IMG/VR virus record: IMGVR_UViG_3300050821_006630
Span: 1-22,089 of that record
Reading direction: 5' to 3' (one strand)
From: a virus
Length of the DNA stretch: 22,089 bases
The position numbers were made by a program, and so were the translations under genes. Each line of letters opens with the position of its first letter. Positions within the stretch are counted from its first letter, which is position 1. A model generated the notes under the pieces. That model worked only from the letters and a program-made list of their open reading frames with translations. It did no database searches and was not told the DNA's origin. Below, in pieces: positions 6,001-13,701 of this stretch.

Positions 6001-8230
6001 TAATAATATGGTGCAGCCGTACGCTGCCACATATTCACATTTCAAAGGTATGTTGTGGCGTCAGCGCAAAGACACCATGACGATCAGCTATGGCGCCGCG
6101 GATATCCTGCTGTTTCAAACCGACACCGGCAATATGTATCCTGGCGGTGTGCAGCTCGCTCAATATACCGGATCTATCACTCTCACGACTTTGACTGTCA
6201 CGGCGATTTCAAGCGGGACAATCTCCGTTGGCGATACAATCCTCGACGCTTCTGGGAACGTTGCCACTTTAACAAAGATTACCGCCCTCGGAACAGGAAC
6301 CGGAGGGACTGGAACTTACACAGTTTCGAAATCGCAGACAGTTGCTAGCGAGGCAATGTATGATGTTAACGCCGCGGCATTGGCCACATGGGCATCGACT
6401 GGTGCGATTCAGCCGCTCTATGCAACATGGTGGCATACGGAGCGAGCCGAGTTCCACTACGCCGTCCTTGCTCAATTGCAGACCTATCGCAGCGACCTGG
6501 TTATCTGGTATTACAACTGGGATAGTGACAAGTTCGGAATATTGAAGCCGGACATGGACGACTTTCTCGGCGCCTATGTTCCGCTTGAGAATAGCGGCGG
6601 CGCGTCATATTATACGACCGACGATACTGACCGGAATTCATATACCGCAGCACAATATACGACCGCGCTCAGCACAGGAAATTTTGCACCGTCCAATCTC
6701 GGCGTGCCTGCGAGGGCCGATGCGCTCTGGCCTGATTACGCGATTAGACCGTCTCTCTATACAACGCCTGGATTCCGGATATTCGGTCCGATCACGAATA
6801 ACGCCTATGCGCTCCCTGCATACGTTCAATATTTCCAAACGGTCGACGGCGTGGCAATGTCGCAGGCCGAACCATATGCCGATATCGACGCGTACGGCCC
6901 ATATCCAAAATATGAAGCATCACAGATTATTGGTGCTGGGCCATTCAGTATGGCCCTCGAGGTTCAATCATGGGCTTACGGAGATGCGAATCTCCTGAGT
7001 TGGACGCCTTACACTTACGGGCGGGGGTTCGCTGACTATCATCGCTATTTTGCGGCGGCATTCCTGGCGCTGCCGAATATATCAGGAACGACTCTCGGCG
7101 GCATGCCGGCTAACACAACGGTACGGACATACACATCCGGATCAACGACATATGTCGGTGTTGCCTACACAGGACTTTCGTCAGCGACATTAAATCTAAC
7201 AATTCCTGGGCCGTGGGCATTTTCTCCGGCCTTCGCGCTCATTACGGATCTAGTCGCAAATACCACCACCAATGTTCCGGCCGGTAGCACATTGCCATTG
7301 ATGGTCGTGTCCGGTCCAATGCAATTAAATTCATTCTCTATTACGCAAGGATCACAAATGGCCGGTCTAACAGACTATACGGCGCAGGCGCTTTTGAATT
7401 GGGAAACCGGTCAATTAGCGATGCCGGCGCTGCCCTCGGATTGGATTGGGCTGTTCACTACCGCCCCGACAAGCGATCTTGGTGTTACTGGTGCGACAGA
7501 GGTTTCCGGCGGCTCATACGCCAGAATTCAGGCATCTGGTAGCGTCACGGCTGTCTCGGCTACCGGCTCGACGATTACATTTTCCTCACTGCCCTCGTGG
7601 GTCACGGTCGGGATGTCTGTTCGCGATATAACTACGCCAGGCAATGTCCCATCGTCGACAACGGTTACAATTATTGGGACGCCGGCAAACGGCGTAACAT
7701 GCAATAACTCGGTGTCCGGCGTCGGAACTGATGTTATAAGGTTCAGCGCATTTACGCCCGCCTCTGCCTCGAGCGGATCCGAACCGGCGACGGTGCCGGC
7801 GCAGGCAATAACCAACTCTATCATCACATTTGCGCAGGCTACCGCAAGCTGGGGCACGGTGACGGCGGTGGGCCTCTTTGATGCCGTGACCTCCGGCAAT
7901 CTCATCACATGGGATTATATGGGCAATAATAAGTGGTTGCCCTTCTCATGTACCCTGGCGAGCCCAGGGGTATTAACATCTCCGGCGCATGGATACGCGA
8001 ACGGCAACAGCGTGGTCGTATCCTCGAAGCCTGGCGGCACGCTTCCGACGACTGGCGGCTCATGGGCCGGTCTTCTTACCGTGGCCAACGTGGCGACCGA
8101 TACGTTCACGGCGGGCGTCAACACGACGTCGACCGGCGACGGTCTTGTGCGCTTGGTTGCCTCGCAGGTGATCGCCACCAACGTCACAATGTCCATCCCT
8201 GCTGGTTCGCTGATCCTCACCGCGGCATAA
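2978..8230 (+). CDS. Giant tailspike-like protein with glycoside-hydrolase-like region
   Basis: 1750 residues from GTG 2978, which follows an in-frame TAA. Residues about 52-197 look like the sugar-binding jelly roll of GH2-type enzymes: [17 protein letters not shown], then [23 protein letters not shown] and [11 protein letters not shown]. The middle is beta-rich with two similar segments (around 300-430 and 480-620). From about 852 ([14 protein letters not shown]) to about 1385 the sequence resembles a TIM-barrel glycosidase: [51 protein letters not shown] beta sandwich follows to about 1450. Residues 1066-1126 are an inserted Gly/Thr-rich beta domain. Residues 1461-1750 begin [14 protein letters not shown], a separate phage fibre family. 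It is probably a virion depolymerase or receptor-binding spike. The catalytic acids are not established; E and D candidates lie in DWERA and FEYG. Confidence 0.65.
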   Translation: MANVDSPTLYSIAFSNGVDQTTRGPLGQSASYSLKFSNASPDVTQTSITLSTVWKFSTDPTNIGLTASPAWSSVSFNDSGWGNLNSGATWESQAPGIYSGYGWYRQDAVVLQPQMLGGQWLVLTLAPLFGNDDVYFNGTRIGGIKGEFQYANKNKRVYYINPSLVQQTNTIAIRMWGGTLDGGPFSGLTGGPYTLAAYTGQLWQRPSGGALSTEIPMEAYDLSSAQNGTAFDIIVRPSINISAMTTPTLFYSVNSLYENSVLASGSTAIAPGSDGINRAICHINSALAVQVYLTGNIDVVWSIIDAAQMLWTNTGQTLNITGPGQVLPYTLWSRTFGAGQVVLPPDGQALIVGSAMYTVFIPDNTAVITVLTVDDTGTTAGVPNSTYWSLQSNAQVGSAPWGDLLTYTYSSLPGVVTGGQWIQVATGSKYWGGSPPSSGPMATFTVDRTATVYIAIDNRAPLFGLNSWTDTGLRADVSQRPTAGTAEFEFWGQYWAAGTVTLPVDHGVGSAYGLYFVAIPDNTVVISNIVFNDVANSSHWHLLQNLQLGNLYIDNGVIQFVGVPPAFLGSQWIQPADSSKGYKTPPALATFTISKAAWIYIAQDTRVAGSPGSSTSSATNISFATRDTTQLAALSPTHETTPFGSLKLVDVITCGTATISEPHPYIETGIDPYPSVSKHTPGAATQYGAPITSVQTILGSQARVSSYGHFGYRVGAGGLTVGKQYVLAVTYPEDIPRIVGMTINAGLNYYDGGWKNGLNGQIGGIYDPWPLSNAWQTNYSVFTLGNFTTDTGGAEDGDATNGVWVYFCGITNRNGPNNQFWWVYSGGPAIGQIKLYEIDPVANAPVITYPGALPRRTITFDWERAPAHIPSDLCSYAQLMGYNAISPCVGTKWGTNHYGEPLAGYNTSGEDPQNWPIFVSYVTGSNTPPANPFPATPSLHKQFLDATAAAGIDYYPRFEYGGSYDLPHTAWCTNAAGTNANPDRYPAAGPVTANILNSAVLTEITALFNNMVQPYAATYSHFKGMLWRQRKDTMTISYGAADILLFQTDTGNMYPGGVQLAQYTGSITLTTLTVTAISSGTISVGDTILDASGNVATLTKITALGTGTGGTGTYTVSKSQTVASEAMYDVNAAALATWASTGAIQPLYATWWHTERAEFHYAVLAQLQTYRSDLVIWYYNWDSDKFGILKPDMDDFLGAYVPLENSGGASYYTTDDTDRNSYTAAQYTTALSTGNFAPSNLGVPARADALWPDYAIRPSLYTTPGFRIFGPITNNAYALPAYVQYFQTVDGVAMSQAEPYADIDAYGPYPKYEASQIIGAGPFSMALEVQSWAYGDANLLSWTPYTYGRGFADYHRYFAAAFLALPNISGTTLGGMPANTTVRTYTSGSTTYVGVAYTGLSSATLNLTIPGPWAFSPAFALITDLVANTTTNVPAGSTLPLMVVSGPMQLNSFSITQGSQMAGLTDYTAQALLNWETGQLAMPALPSDWIGLFTTAPTSDLGVTGATEVSGGSYARIQASGSVTAVSATGSTITFSSLPSWVTVGMSVRDITTPGNVPSSTTVTIIGTPANGVTCNNSVSGVGTDVIRFSAFTPASASSGSEPATVPAQAITNSIITFAQATASWGTVTAVGLFDAVTSGNLITWDYMGNNKWLPFSCTLASPGVLTSPAHGYANGNSVVVSSKPGGTLPTTGGSWAGLLTVANVATDTFTAGVNTTSTGDGLVRLVASQVIATNVTMSIPAGSLILTAA
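7358..8230 (+). other. Possible internal start: 290-residue C-terminal fibre protein
   Basis: The codon for residue 1461 of the giant ORF is an ATG with AAGGA about 8 nt upstream, and the protein from there begins [20 protein letters not shown]. This is the usual N-terminus of a stand-alone phage fibre family (pattern MAGLTDY..., then '[10 protein letters not shown]' and '[10 protein letters not shown]'). The same gene may therefore yield both the long spike and a short separate C-terminal protein. Two inserts of unrelated beta sequence interrupt the family pattern, at about 7543-7750 and 7935-8160. Confidence 0.45.
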
Positions 8231-8239
8231 GGTTTTATC

Positions 8240-8665
8240 ATGGCCATCTTTTCATTAGCGCTGAATACAACGGTGACGACGACCGCGGCTGCGGCAATGG
8301 ATCTTCTGGCGGCGTCAACAGCGAACCCGCGCATTTATGAGGTTAGCGCCAATCTCGGCGCCGCGACGGCATCGACATATGGGCTAGGGCGTGCTGGAAA
8401 TACCCCAGTGCAGACTAGTGGTGTGTTGCTTCTTTCTGAAACCACGCTAGACACCGCGACTACAAAGGCCGCGGTTGCGTGGGGAACCGCCCCGACCGTG
8501 CCGGCGAACTTCTTCCGCCGCATATCGCTTCCCGCTACTATTGGTGCCGGTGTGTTCTGGACGTTCCCGCGAGGCCTTATCCTTGCGGCTTCGGCCGCAA
8601 TGGAATTTTGGAACCTTGCGACGAACTCGGCAAATACTAACGTTCATTGGGTGATCGAAGAGTGA
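8240..8665 (+). CDS. Phage virion protein, tandem paralogue 1
   Basis: 141 residues beginning MAIFSLALNTTVTTTAAAAM. Landmarks are GLGRAGNTPV, the central AVAWGTAPTVPANFFRRISL, and the C-terminal NTNVHWVIEE. The next gene keeps the same landmarks (GMGRASNAPV, AIAWSKAPTVPANYHRL, NLNVSWEIGL), so the two are duplicated relatives. All-beta composition and position among fibre genes suggest a minor virion component, perhaps a trimeric baseplate or fibre subunit. An AAGG lies about 9 nt before the ATG. Its stop overlaps the GTG of the following gene (GTGA). No named family is recognised. Confidence 0.65.
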   Translation: MAIFSLALNTTVTTTAAAAMDLLAASTANPRIYEVSANLGAATASTYGLGRAGNTPVQTSGVLLLSETTLDTATTKAAVAWGTAPTVPANFFRRISLPATIGAGVFWTFPRGLILAASAAMEFWNLATNSANTNVHWVIEE

Positions 8666-9108
8666 GCCGCATATATTCAGCTTCCTCTACAATAGCTGGT
8701 GGATCAGGTATCGCGGCCCCAATATGTGATTTGGAATCATCCGCAGTTGAGTCTCCATCTATCCTGGCTATTGATTTTAGCATAGTTCCAGCTGTTGCCA
8801 ACACGATGACTTTTGGCATGGGCCGAGCATCTAATGCTCCTGTTTCATCATTTGGCATACCGTTTTTAGCTGAGAATCCAATTGACCCAGCTAGCACATC
8901 TATATTAGCGATTGCCTGGTCGAAGGCTCCTACGGTTCCGGCAAACTATCATCGTCTATTTTCATATGTTAATAGTCCGGCTCAATATAATATATACACA
9001 TTTCCGGCAGGGTTCAAGGTCTTGCCTAGCAGTTCATTTGTCGTGTGGGTTGTCGGCACTGCTGGCCGGGCCGCCAATCTTAATGTTTCGTGGGAAATTG
9101 GACTGTGA
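8662..9108 (+). CDS. Phage virion protein, tandem paralogue 2
   Basis: 148 residues from GTG 8662, chosen because it overlaps the previous stop in a GTGA junction, the arrangement also used by the next gene. The earlier GTG at 8647 would overlap more. It begins MSRIYSASSTIAGGSGIAAP, and residues 40 onward are clearly related to the upstream gene, sharing the APTVPANY/F core and the C-terminal N-x-N-V-x-W motif. Base composition is more AT-rich than the first copy, suggesting an old duplication or separate acquisition. Probably a structural partner of the upstream product. Confidence 0.65.
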   Translation: MSRIYSASSTIAGGSGIAAPICDLESSAVESPSILAIDFSIVPAVANTMTFGMGRASNAPVSSFGIPFLAENPIDPASTSILAIAWSKAPTVPANYHRLFSYVNSPAQYNIYTFPAGFKVLPSSSFVVWVVGTAGRAANLNVSWEIGL

Positions 9109-9335
9109 GTCATGCGCAAGATCCTGATGATCTCTGGGGTGATGCCGTTATATCTAAAATTGAGATATGCTGTCGTCGCAATGGTTCGATGAGTGTTGCT
9201 GGATCTATTGATAATTTGCAATACGCTCTTGCGGTTCTCGATAATGCGCGTGATTCCATCAAAAGTTTCCACGCAAGGAGGCGCGCGAATGGGAATGGAT
9301 CGGTCGTCATTCCAGGGCATGATGTAGCTGTATGA
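9105..9335 (+). CDS. Small conserved phage protein, unknown
   Basis: 76 residues from GTG 9105, overlapping the previous stop (GTGA). The core KIEICCRRNGSMSVAGSIDN is followed by LQYALAVLDNARDSIKSFHA, a helix with alternating charge, and a C-terminal VIPGHDVAV. I recall this pattern in small hypothetical proteins of alphaproteobacterial phages, where it often lies between fibre genes and may be non-structural. It ends by overlapping the ATG of the next gene (ATGA). No catalytic motif is visible. The two adjacent cysteines are not arranged as a metal site. Confidence 0.6.
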   Translation: MSHAQDPDDLWGDAVISKIEICCRRNGSMSVAGSIDNLQYALAVLDNARDSIKSFHARRRANGNGSVVIPGHDVAV

Positions 9336-10438
9336 GTTATTTTTTCGGCATGACCCCTGCCACGTATGTAATGGTAGGGGCGTTCGACGAGGAGAGGACT
9401 GCGCTATCACGTCCTGAATGGGCATATCAATGCCGGGTGCTTCATCTTATCCAATCCGCGAATCAGTTTTCGGGCCTATGGCCCGCGAGCAGGATTAGCT
9501 CTGGCGATCCTACGGCGCCCGCTACGCTGCTTGGGCAAGATAGTGGTCAGACTGGCGCATGGGGGCCAATGGAAATAGGGACAATTGGGAACGGTGGCCC
9601 TACGACATTCTTGTCCGGCCGCACGCTGGACGGCAACAGCAACCCTCTATATGGGGTAACGGTTAGGGGATATCGAACTTCCGACAATCTTTTCGTTGGC
9701 CAAACAACAAGTGATGCGAATGCTAATTATTCTCTAGGCGCAGTTTACCCTGGCGTTACGCATTATCTCGAGGCCTATTTCCCGGCCCCAAACCTGCTTC
9801 AGTATTCTCAAACATTCACTAATGCATATTGGAATACTGGCGGCGGCACTTGCACGGTAGGCTCAACGGTTACTGCTCCTGACGGAACGACAACAGCATA
9901 TATTCTCACGGAGGCATCAACTACCGGCAATCATCAACTGCAGCTCACTACTCCATATGCACCTCCCAATGGAACGGCCGGAACATTTATATTTTCAATT
10001 TATGCTAAGTTAGGTACGAGTGCTGATCGTCGGATCTACGTAGGGTTTGCCGATGGTTCTGGCAACGGATGCGTGATAATTTTAAATCTTGCGACTGGTG
10101 TAGCTGGAGATGCTATTATTACATATGGTTCTGGATATAGCGCAGCAAGCGGCGGCATTAATACGGATAGCATAGCAACTGGAGTTGGTGGAAATGGATG
10201 GTATCGCTGCTGGGCGACAGCTTTCACTACCACTAACGCTGTTCAATCTCCTAATTTTGGCCTTGATAATTTGGCGGCGGGCGGCAATACAAATAGTTAT
10301 GCCGGGAACGGGACGTCCAGCATTCAAGTATGGGGAGCACAATTCAATTTCGGCGGAATCCTGAAGCCATATGTTGCAACCACAGCTCTCGTGCCTGATA
10401 TAGTAGGAGCCACAATTAATACGCTTATGCCCGCGTGA
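9332..10438 (+). CDS. Virion protein with carboxypeptidase-regulatory-like domain and inserted binding domain
   Basis: 368 residues. Residues 1-90 (MSYFFGMTPATYVMVGAFDE) form a unit shared with the next gene. Residues about 92-150 (FLSGRTLDGNSNPLYGVTVR, then TSDNLFVGQTTSDANANYSL) resemble the Ig-like carboxypeptidase-regulatory fold. Residues 151-352 are an insert lacking in the paralogue: LLQYSQTFTNAYWN, TAPDGTTTAYILTE, GWYRCWATAF and QVWGAQFN follow the order of the phage LamG/carbohydrate-binding-like domain that typically ends in a 'PY..T' motif, here KPYVATT. The last 16 residues match the paralogue again. It is probably an appendage protein that binds a host glycan. Its ATG overlaps the preceding stop by 4 nt. 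Confidence 0.65.
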   Translation: MSYFFGMTPATYVMVGAFDEERTALSRPEWAYQCRVLHLIQSANQFSGLWPASRISSGDPTAPATLLGQDSGQTGAWGPMEIGTIGNGGPTTFLSGRTLDGNSNPLYGVTVRGYRTSDNLFVGQTTSDANANYSLGAVYPGVTHYLEAYFPAPNLLQYSQTFTNAYWNTGGGTCTVGSTVTAPDGTTTAYILTEASTTGNHQLQLTTPYAPPNGTAGTFIFSIYAKLGTSADRRIYVGFADGSGNGCVIILNLATGVAGDAIITYGSGYSAASGGINTDSIATGVGGNGWYRCWATAFTTTNAVQSPNFGLDNLAAGGNTNSYAGNGTSSIQVWGAQFNFGGILKPYVATTALVPDIVGATINTLMPA

Positions 10439-10447
10439 GGTGGTGAT

Positions 10448-10951
10448 GTGAGCTATCTGTTCGGTATAACACCGGCAACATATGTTCAGGTAGGAGCATT
10501 TGACGAGGAAAGGACCATCCTATCGCGTCCGGAGTGGTCATATCAGAATCGCGCCGTACACCTCGCCACATCCGCACACCAATATGTTGGTTTATGGCCA
10601 ATGAGTAGGATAAGCGCTGGAGATCCCACTACCCCAGCCGCATGTCTCGGACAGGATAGTGGGCAGGCCGGTCAATGGGCACCATTAGAGATCGGTACGA
10701 TTGGCAATGGCGGCCCTACGGCGTTTTTATCTGGCCGCACTGTCGATATTAACAGCAATCCACTTTCCGGTGTTACGGTGCGCGGGTTTAGAACTTCTGA
10801 TAATTTGTTTGTTGGTCAAACGATAAGCGACGCGAACGGGAATTTTCAGCTTGGCACGCCATATCCTGGAGTAACCCACGATCTCGTTGCATACCTTGTC
10901 GGCACGCCGGACACGGCCGGGACTACGGTAAACACTCTTGTCCCCGCATAG
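10448..10951 (+). CDS. Paralogue of the upstream virion protein, without the insert
   Basis: 167 residues from GTG 10448. It aligns from end to end with the first 150 and last 16 residues of the gene before it (MSYLFGITPATYVQVGAFDE, GLWPMSRISAGDPTTPA, GTIGNGGPTAFLSGRT, TVNTLVPA) but has only a few residues where the other carries a 200-residue domain. The Ig-like carboxypeptidase-regulatory pattern is at about 92-155. GAGGTGG lies before the GTG. The likely function is the basic scaffold of a tail or fibre attachment protein, the longer copy being the receptor-binding form. Confidence 0.65.
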   Translation: MSYLFGITPATYVQVGAFDEERTILSRPEWSYQNRAVHLATSAHQYVGLWPMSRISAGDPTTPAACLGQDSGQAGQWAPLEIGTIGNGGPTAFLSGRTVDINSNPLSGVTVRGFRTSDNLFVGQTISDANGNFQLGTPYPGVTHDLVAYLVGTPDTAGTTVNTLVPA

Positions 10952-10960
10952 GGGGACTAA

Positions 10961-12652
10961 ATGACAACTATTTATCTTCTGTCTGGCAGTTCGCCATCTA
11001 CGACTATTATACTTGAGGCCGGACCGACCAGTGCCGTAGCGGTGCGGATGAGCGCGGCATCCAGCGATGCATTCGCGATGTCTGGGATAGTATCCACGGC
11101 CATTTTGAGCCGGTCATCGTCTGCGTCCTGGTCGCAATTTAGCGGCGCTGTGACTCTCGCCGGGAGGATGCTCGGCAGCGCGTCCTTTAGAAACAGTTCA
11201 TCTTTTAGCGGGGTAATGGCGGCATTCATCGCTTCTATCTTCAAAGTGCGAGCCACGGCATCAGGGGTGGTATCGGCTGCATTTTTGAGCGGAGCATCCG
11301 GGACCACGCGATCGGGCTTTGCCGGCGTTGTCTCTCTTGCCGCGAGGCTCCGCAGCGGCGCGGCTAATAGAGCCACAAACATTGGGGGAATGTCCCCGGC
11401 CGTTTTAATACGCGCGGGTGTAAATAGCGCTGTTTCGATGGTCGGTGTTGTGTCGACTGCCGTTCAGGGCATGGCTGCTGGAACATCTAGGTCGCAATTT
11501 GCTGGAGTCGTGTCGCTTGCAGCAAGGCTCCGGGCGCGCGCGGCGGTTAAAGTTGCACCTATCGGAACATCGCTTTACGCGGCGCTTATCGCCTCGGTTT
11601 CGGCGGTCCAGATTGCGGCATCTTTTGTTACCGCGCCCATACTAACGATTTTCCTTGTCCGCGGGCGAAACCAGCCTGATGACATTACAGTCAAGCTAAC
11701 AACAATCAGTGGAGGGAGCCAGTTCAATTCCGGCGTGACAGCCGGGGCTGCCTCGAGCGCCAAAGCTACGATGCTCGGCCTTGGGCAAATGGGCGCTTCG
11801 GGCATGGCATCAGGCGCGGCCCGTGCCGTGATGGCGGGTATTGGTACATTCGCCGCTAAGCTGAAAGGCAGCGGATACATCCGGGCACGCTTGTTCGGCG
11901 CAACCACCTGGCTCCTATCGCCGGCCAGGACAAGCATGCGTATCGGGGCATCTCTCGGCATCGCCGCCGTGAGTTCGATTGCCTCGACGAGCGCCGCACA
12001 GGCCATCATGACTGGCATCGCCAGCGTCAGCGCGCGGGTGCGCGGGCGCGAGGTCACCTACCTGCAAGGAGTGATGGCCGGGACCGTGACGGCCGGCGCC
12101 ACGCTTGCCGCGAGGACGTTTAGAAACTTCGGCATGATTGGCACAATGGCTATGGGCGCCGCTCGCGTTTCCGCGGTATCGGCCCTTTCGGCAGCCAATG
12201 CCAAGGGAATGTATCTAATCGCCAGACTTGCCTCGCAATCTGGGCTGCGGGGCGTGGTTTTAGGCAAGGTTGGTATTTCGGCCAGAATTTCGGCGGCGAC
12301 ATTTGCCCGCGGATTTATTTCCGGCGTTGGAACGTTTACGGCCCGCATAGCGAGTGTCGCAAGCGTTCTTCCGGTTATGAGGCTGGTCTACTTTGTAAAA
12401 GTAGCGCTTTCGTCATTCTCTGGCGTGCGGTCAGCATTCTCGTTTGGCGCTCAAGTTGCCATAAGGATTCAGGCAGCGGCTCTCGCGCGCACGGCAATGT
12501 CTGGGACTGGAGGCTTCGCCGCTAAGGTTCGGAATGCGGCGGCGATGCTGTTCAGGGCTCTTGGGCTTAGGGTAATCCAAATCGATCCGATATTTATGGT
12601 CGATTACCCAGCGGAAAATACAGATTTTACGATAGATTATCCCACGGAATAG
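10961..12652 (+). CDS. Repeat protein of about 20-residue units, probable fibre
   Basis: 563 residues with AGGGGG before the ATG. From about residue 35 to 500 it is a chain of degenerate units of about 20 residues with the pattern [F/M/I]-x-G-[V/I]-x-[S/T]-x-A-[A/R]-h. Clear examples are FSGAVTLAGRMLG, FSGVMAAFIASIF, FAGVVSLAARLRSGA, FAGVVSLAARLRARA, MTGIASVSARVRG and ISGVGTFTARIAS. The sequence is rich in A, S, G and R and has almost no acidic residues until the last 25 (PIFMVDYPAENTDFTIDYP). Some hydrophobic runs occur but no clean signal peptide. Periodicity suggests a solenoid or fibrous trimer. No named family is recognised; an appendage role is inferred from neighbours. Confidence 0.6.
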   Translation: MTTIYLLSGSSPSTTIILEAGPTSAVAVRMSAASSDAFAMSGIVSTAILSRSSSASWSQFSGAVTLAGRMLGSASFRNSSSFSGVMAAFIASIFKVRATASGVVSAAFLSGASGTTRSGFAGVVSLAARLRSGAANRATNIGGMSPAVLIRAGVNSAVSMVGVVSTAVQGMAAGTSRSQFAGVVSLAARLRARAAVKVAPIGTSLYAALIASVSAVQIAASFVTAPILTIFLVRGRNQPDDITVKLTTISGGSQFNSGVTAGAASSAKATMLGLGQMGASGMASGAARAVMAGIGTFAAKLKGSGYIRARLFGATTWLLSPARTSMRIGASLGIAAVSSIASTSAAQAIMTGIASVSARVRGREVTYLQGVMAGTVTAGATLAARTFRNFGMIGTMAMGAARVSAVSALSAANAKGMYLIARLASQSGLRGVVLGKVGISARISAATFARGFISGVGTFTARIASVASVLPVMRLVYFVKVALSSFSGVRSAFSFGAQVAIRIQAAALARTAMSGTGGFAAKVRNAAAMLFRALGLRVIQIDPIFMVDYPAENTDFTIDYPTE

Positions 12653-12654
12653 AG

Positions 12655-12981
12655 ATGGCAAGAGCCGCAAAGAACTTTCCGGCGATCTATTCGACCGAGC
12701 AAGTCGCGCTGTCATTCAATTTCGCGCCAGCCCTAGCGCCTGGGGAGACGCTATTAACATCGACATCAACACCGGCAGTTTCGGTTGTTGTTGTGGCAGG
12801 CACGGACGCGGCTCCATCCTCGAGGCTTATCGGAACCCCGGTGATAATCGGCCTAGTTGTGGTGCAGATGGTCGGAACTCTGCAGGGCGGTGCAATCTAT
12901 GATTGGAGTGCGACAGTTGGGACAAGTGCGGGGCAGATATTAACCCTAAACTCTCATCAGACTTGCGAGAGTTTGCAGTAA
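12655..12981 (+). CDS. Probable phage fibre-tail adaptor-like protein
   Basis: 108 residues, starting 2 nt after the previous stop. The order FPAIYSTEQVALSFNFAPAL, GETLLTSTSTPAVSVVVVAG, SSRLIGTPVIIGLVVVQMV and then IYDWSATVGTSAGQILTL matches a widespread small beta-sandwich phage family. Its members read 'D...LDF...L..GETI...T...V..G.D..P..ML.G.P.I.G..V.Q...GG..G..Y.....V.TS.GQ.L'. Such proteins are sometimes annotated as fibre-tail adaptors. It is the last gene before a strong terminator, so it closes the appendage operon. The C-terminus (SHQTCESLQ) is slightly unusual. Confidence 0.6.
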   Translation: MARAAKNFPAIYSTEQVALSFNFAPALAPGETLLTSTSTPAVSVVVVAGTDAAPSSRLIGTPVIIGLVVVQMVGTLQGGAIYDWSATVGTSAGQILTLNSHQTCESLQ

Positions 12982-13029
12982 ATTTAACTTAGATGGCTAG
13001 CCAATCGACGGAAGGATTTATGAAGTTTG

Positions 13030-13055
13030 GGGGCGGCGCTGAAACGTGCCGCCCC
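13030..13055. terminator. Strong hairpin between convergent transcripts
   Basis: GGGGCGGCGC-TGAAAC-GTGCCGCCCC forms a 10-bp stem (one G-T pair) with a 6-nt loop, followed on the plus strand by ATTTGATTTG, a weak U-rich tail. It lies between the rightward appendage operon (ends 12981) and the leftward membrane-peptide gene (ends 13093), so it may serve both. Confidence 0.7.
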
Positions 13056-13092
13056 ATTTGATTTGCTCCCGGCAGGCGCCGACGTGTACGTT

Positions 13093-13185
13093 TCAACGGC
13101 GTTTAGCGAGAAGCCAAAGCCCAAGAAACCAAACAACCAGACCACCGGTAAGGGGGATTAAGAACCAACCGAGGAAAGCGCTCAT
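13093..13185 (-). CDS. One-helix membrane peptide C (30 residues)
   Basis: Begins MSAFLGWFLIPLTGGLVV and ends LWLLAKRR: one transmembrane segment with a basic end, giving an expected N-out/C-in topology. It starts 8 nt after the stop of the winged-helix gene on the same strand, so the two are probably co-transcribed. Its C-terminal coding and the sequence after its stop resemble those of peptide B at 1460-1543: both continue TGAAAC, then CACGTC and GC-rich positions. It is too short to assign to a family. A role in membrane perturbation or regulation of lysis is only a guess. Confidence 0.5.
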   Translation of the reverse strand: MSAFLGWFLIPLTGGLVVWFLGLWLLAKRR

Positions 13186-13193
13186 TGTCAATG

Positions 13194-13664
13194 TCAATAG
13201 CTCGCGTGCTGCTCGGTTTCGGAATTGCCGCCATGCGGCTGGGCGTCGCCGAGCCAAGTCTTTTGCTCGACGTCGTAAACGGCGAGACCAGTCTTCTTGA
13301 GGTCCATAAGCGTCGCGCGAACGGAGGTTTCCTTAAAGCCGGTTCCCGTGACGATTTCTTCGACCGTCATCGGGGCCGACGCGATCAGACTCACGATGGT
13401 TTTCTTGACGCCCTTAGTGCGGGGGCCAGAGGCCTTCTTGACGCCGCGGGCGATGACTGGGGCCTTGGGCTCCTTGGGGGCCTTGGGGGCTTTCGCAGAG
13501 GCGTGTCGAGCGCGCATCCGTTGCGGCAAGTCTGGGCCGTTGCCGGCTGGGGTGATCGGGCCAGCAATACGCACGGCGTTCTCGATAAGCATTTCATATT
13601 TCGCTGCAGCGCGGCCAGCCTCGTAGGCTGCCTGCTCGACAGCATTTCGCATATTCGTAGTCAC
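13194..13664 (-). CDS. Winged-helix DNA-binding regulator
   Basis: 156 residues from GTG 13664, chosen because AAGGAG lies 10 nt upstream; the ATG at 13652 lacks this. The N-terminal helix (AVEQAAYEAGRAAAKYEMLI) precedes a basic, proline-rich linker (KAPKAPKEPKAP). A C-terminal winged helix at about 95-145 reads KTIVSLIASAPMTVEEIVTG and then 'TGFKETSVRATLMDLKKTGL', with a final basic/aromatic wing. This looks like a transcription regulator or a DNA-organising protein with a flexible tail. It follows the tRNA-like element on the same strand and shares its promoter, and it lies between the two rightward late operons, a good place for late-gene control. Confidence 0.65.
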   Translation of the reverse strand: MTTNMRNAVEQAAYEAGRAAAKYEMLIENAVRIAGPITPAGNGPDLPQRMRARHASAKAPKAPKEPKAPVIARGVKKASGPRTKGVKKTIVSLIASAPMTVEEIVTGTGFKETSVRATLMDLKKTGLAVYDVEQKTWLGDAQPHGGNSETEQHASY

Positions 13665-13701
13665 TGTTTTTGCACTCCTTTTTGTTGATGATGTTGTTAG
13701 G

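Noticed and set aside
6173-6355. Possible CRISPR or short tandem repeat from GGAACAGGAACCGGAGGGACTGG-like sequence
   Set aside because: The repetition reflects Gly-Thr codons of a beta domain; no regular spacer-repeat structure exists here or elsewhere in the window.
10972-11382. Minus-strand frames under the repeat protein
   Set aside because: Ala/Pro/Asp-rich shadows of the repetitive Ser/Ala/Gly-rich plus-strand gene, without starts or family signals.
13185-13688. Two long plus-strand frames across the regulator region
   Set aside because: They are antisense to the winged-helix gene, which has a ribosome binding site, a domain pattern and a co-directional neighbour.
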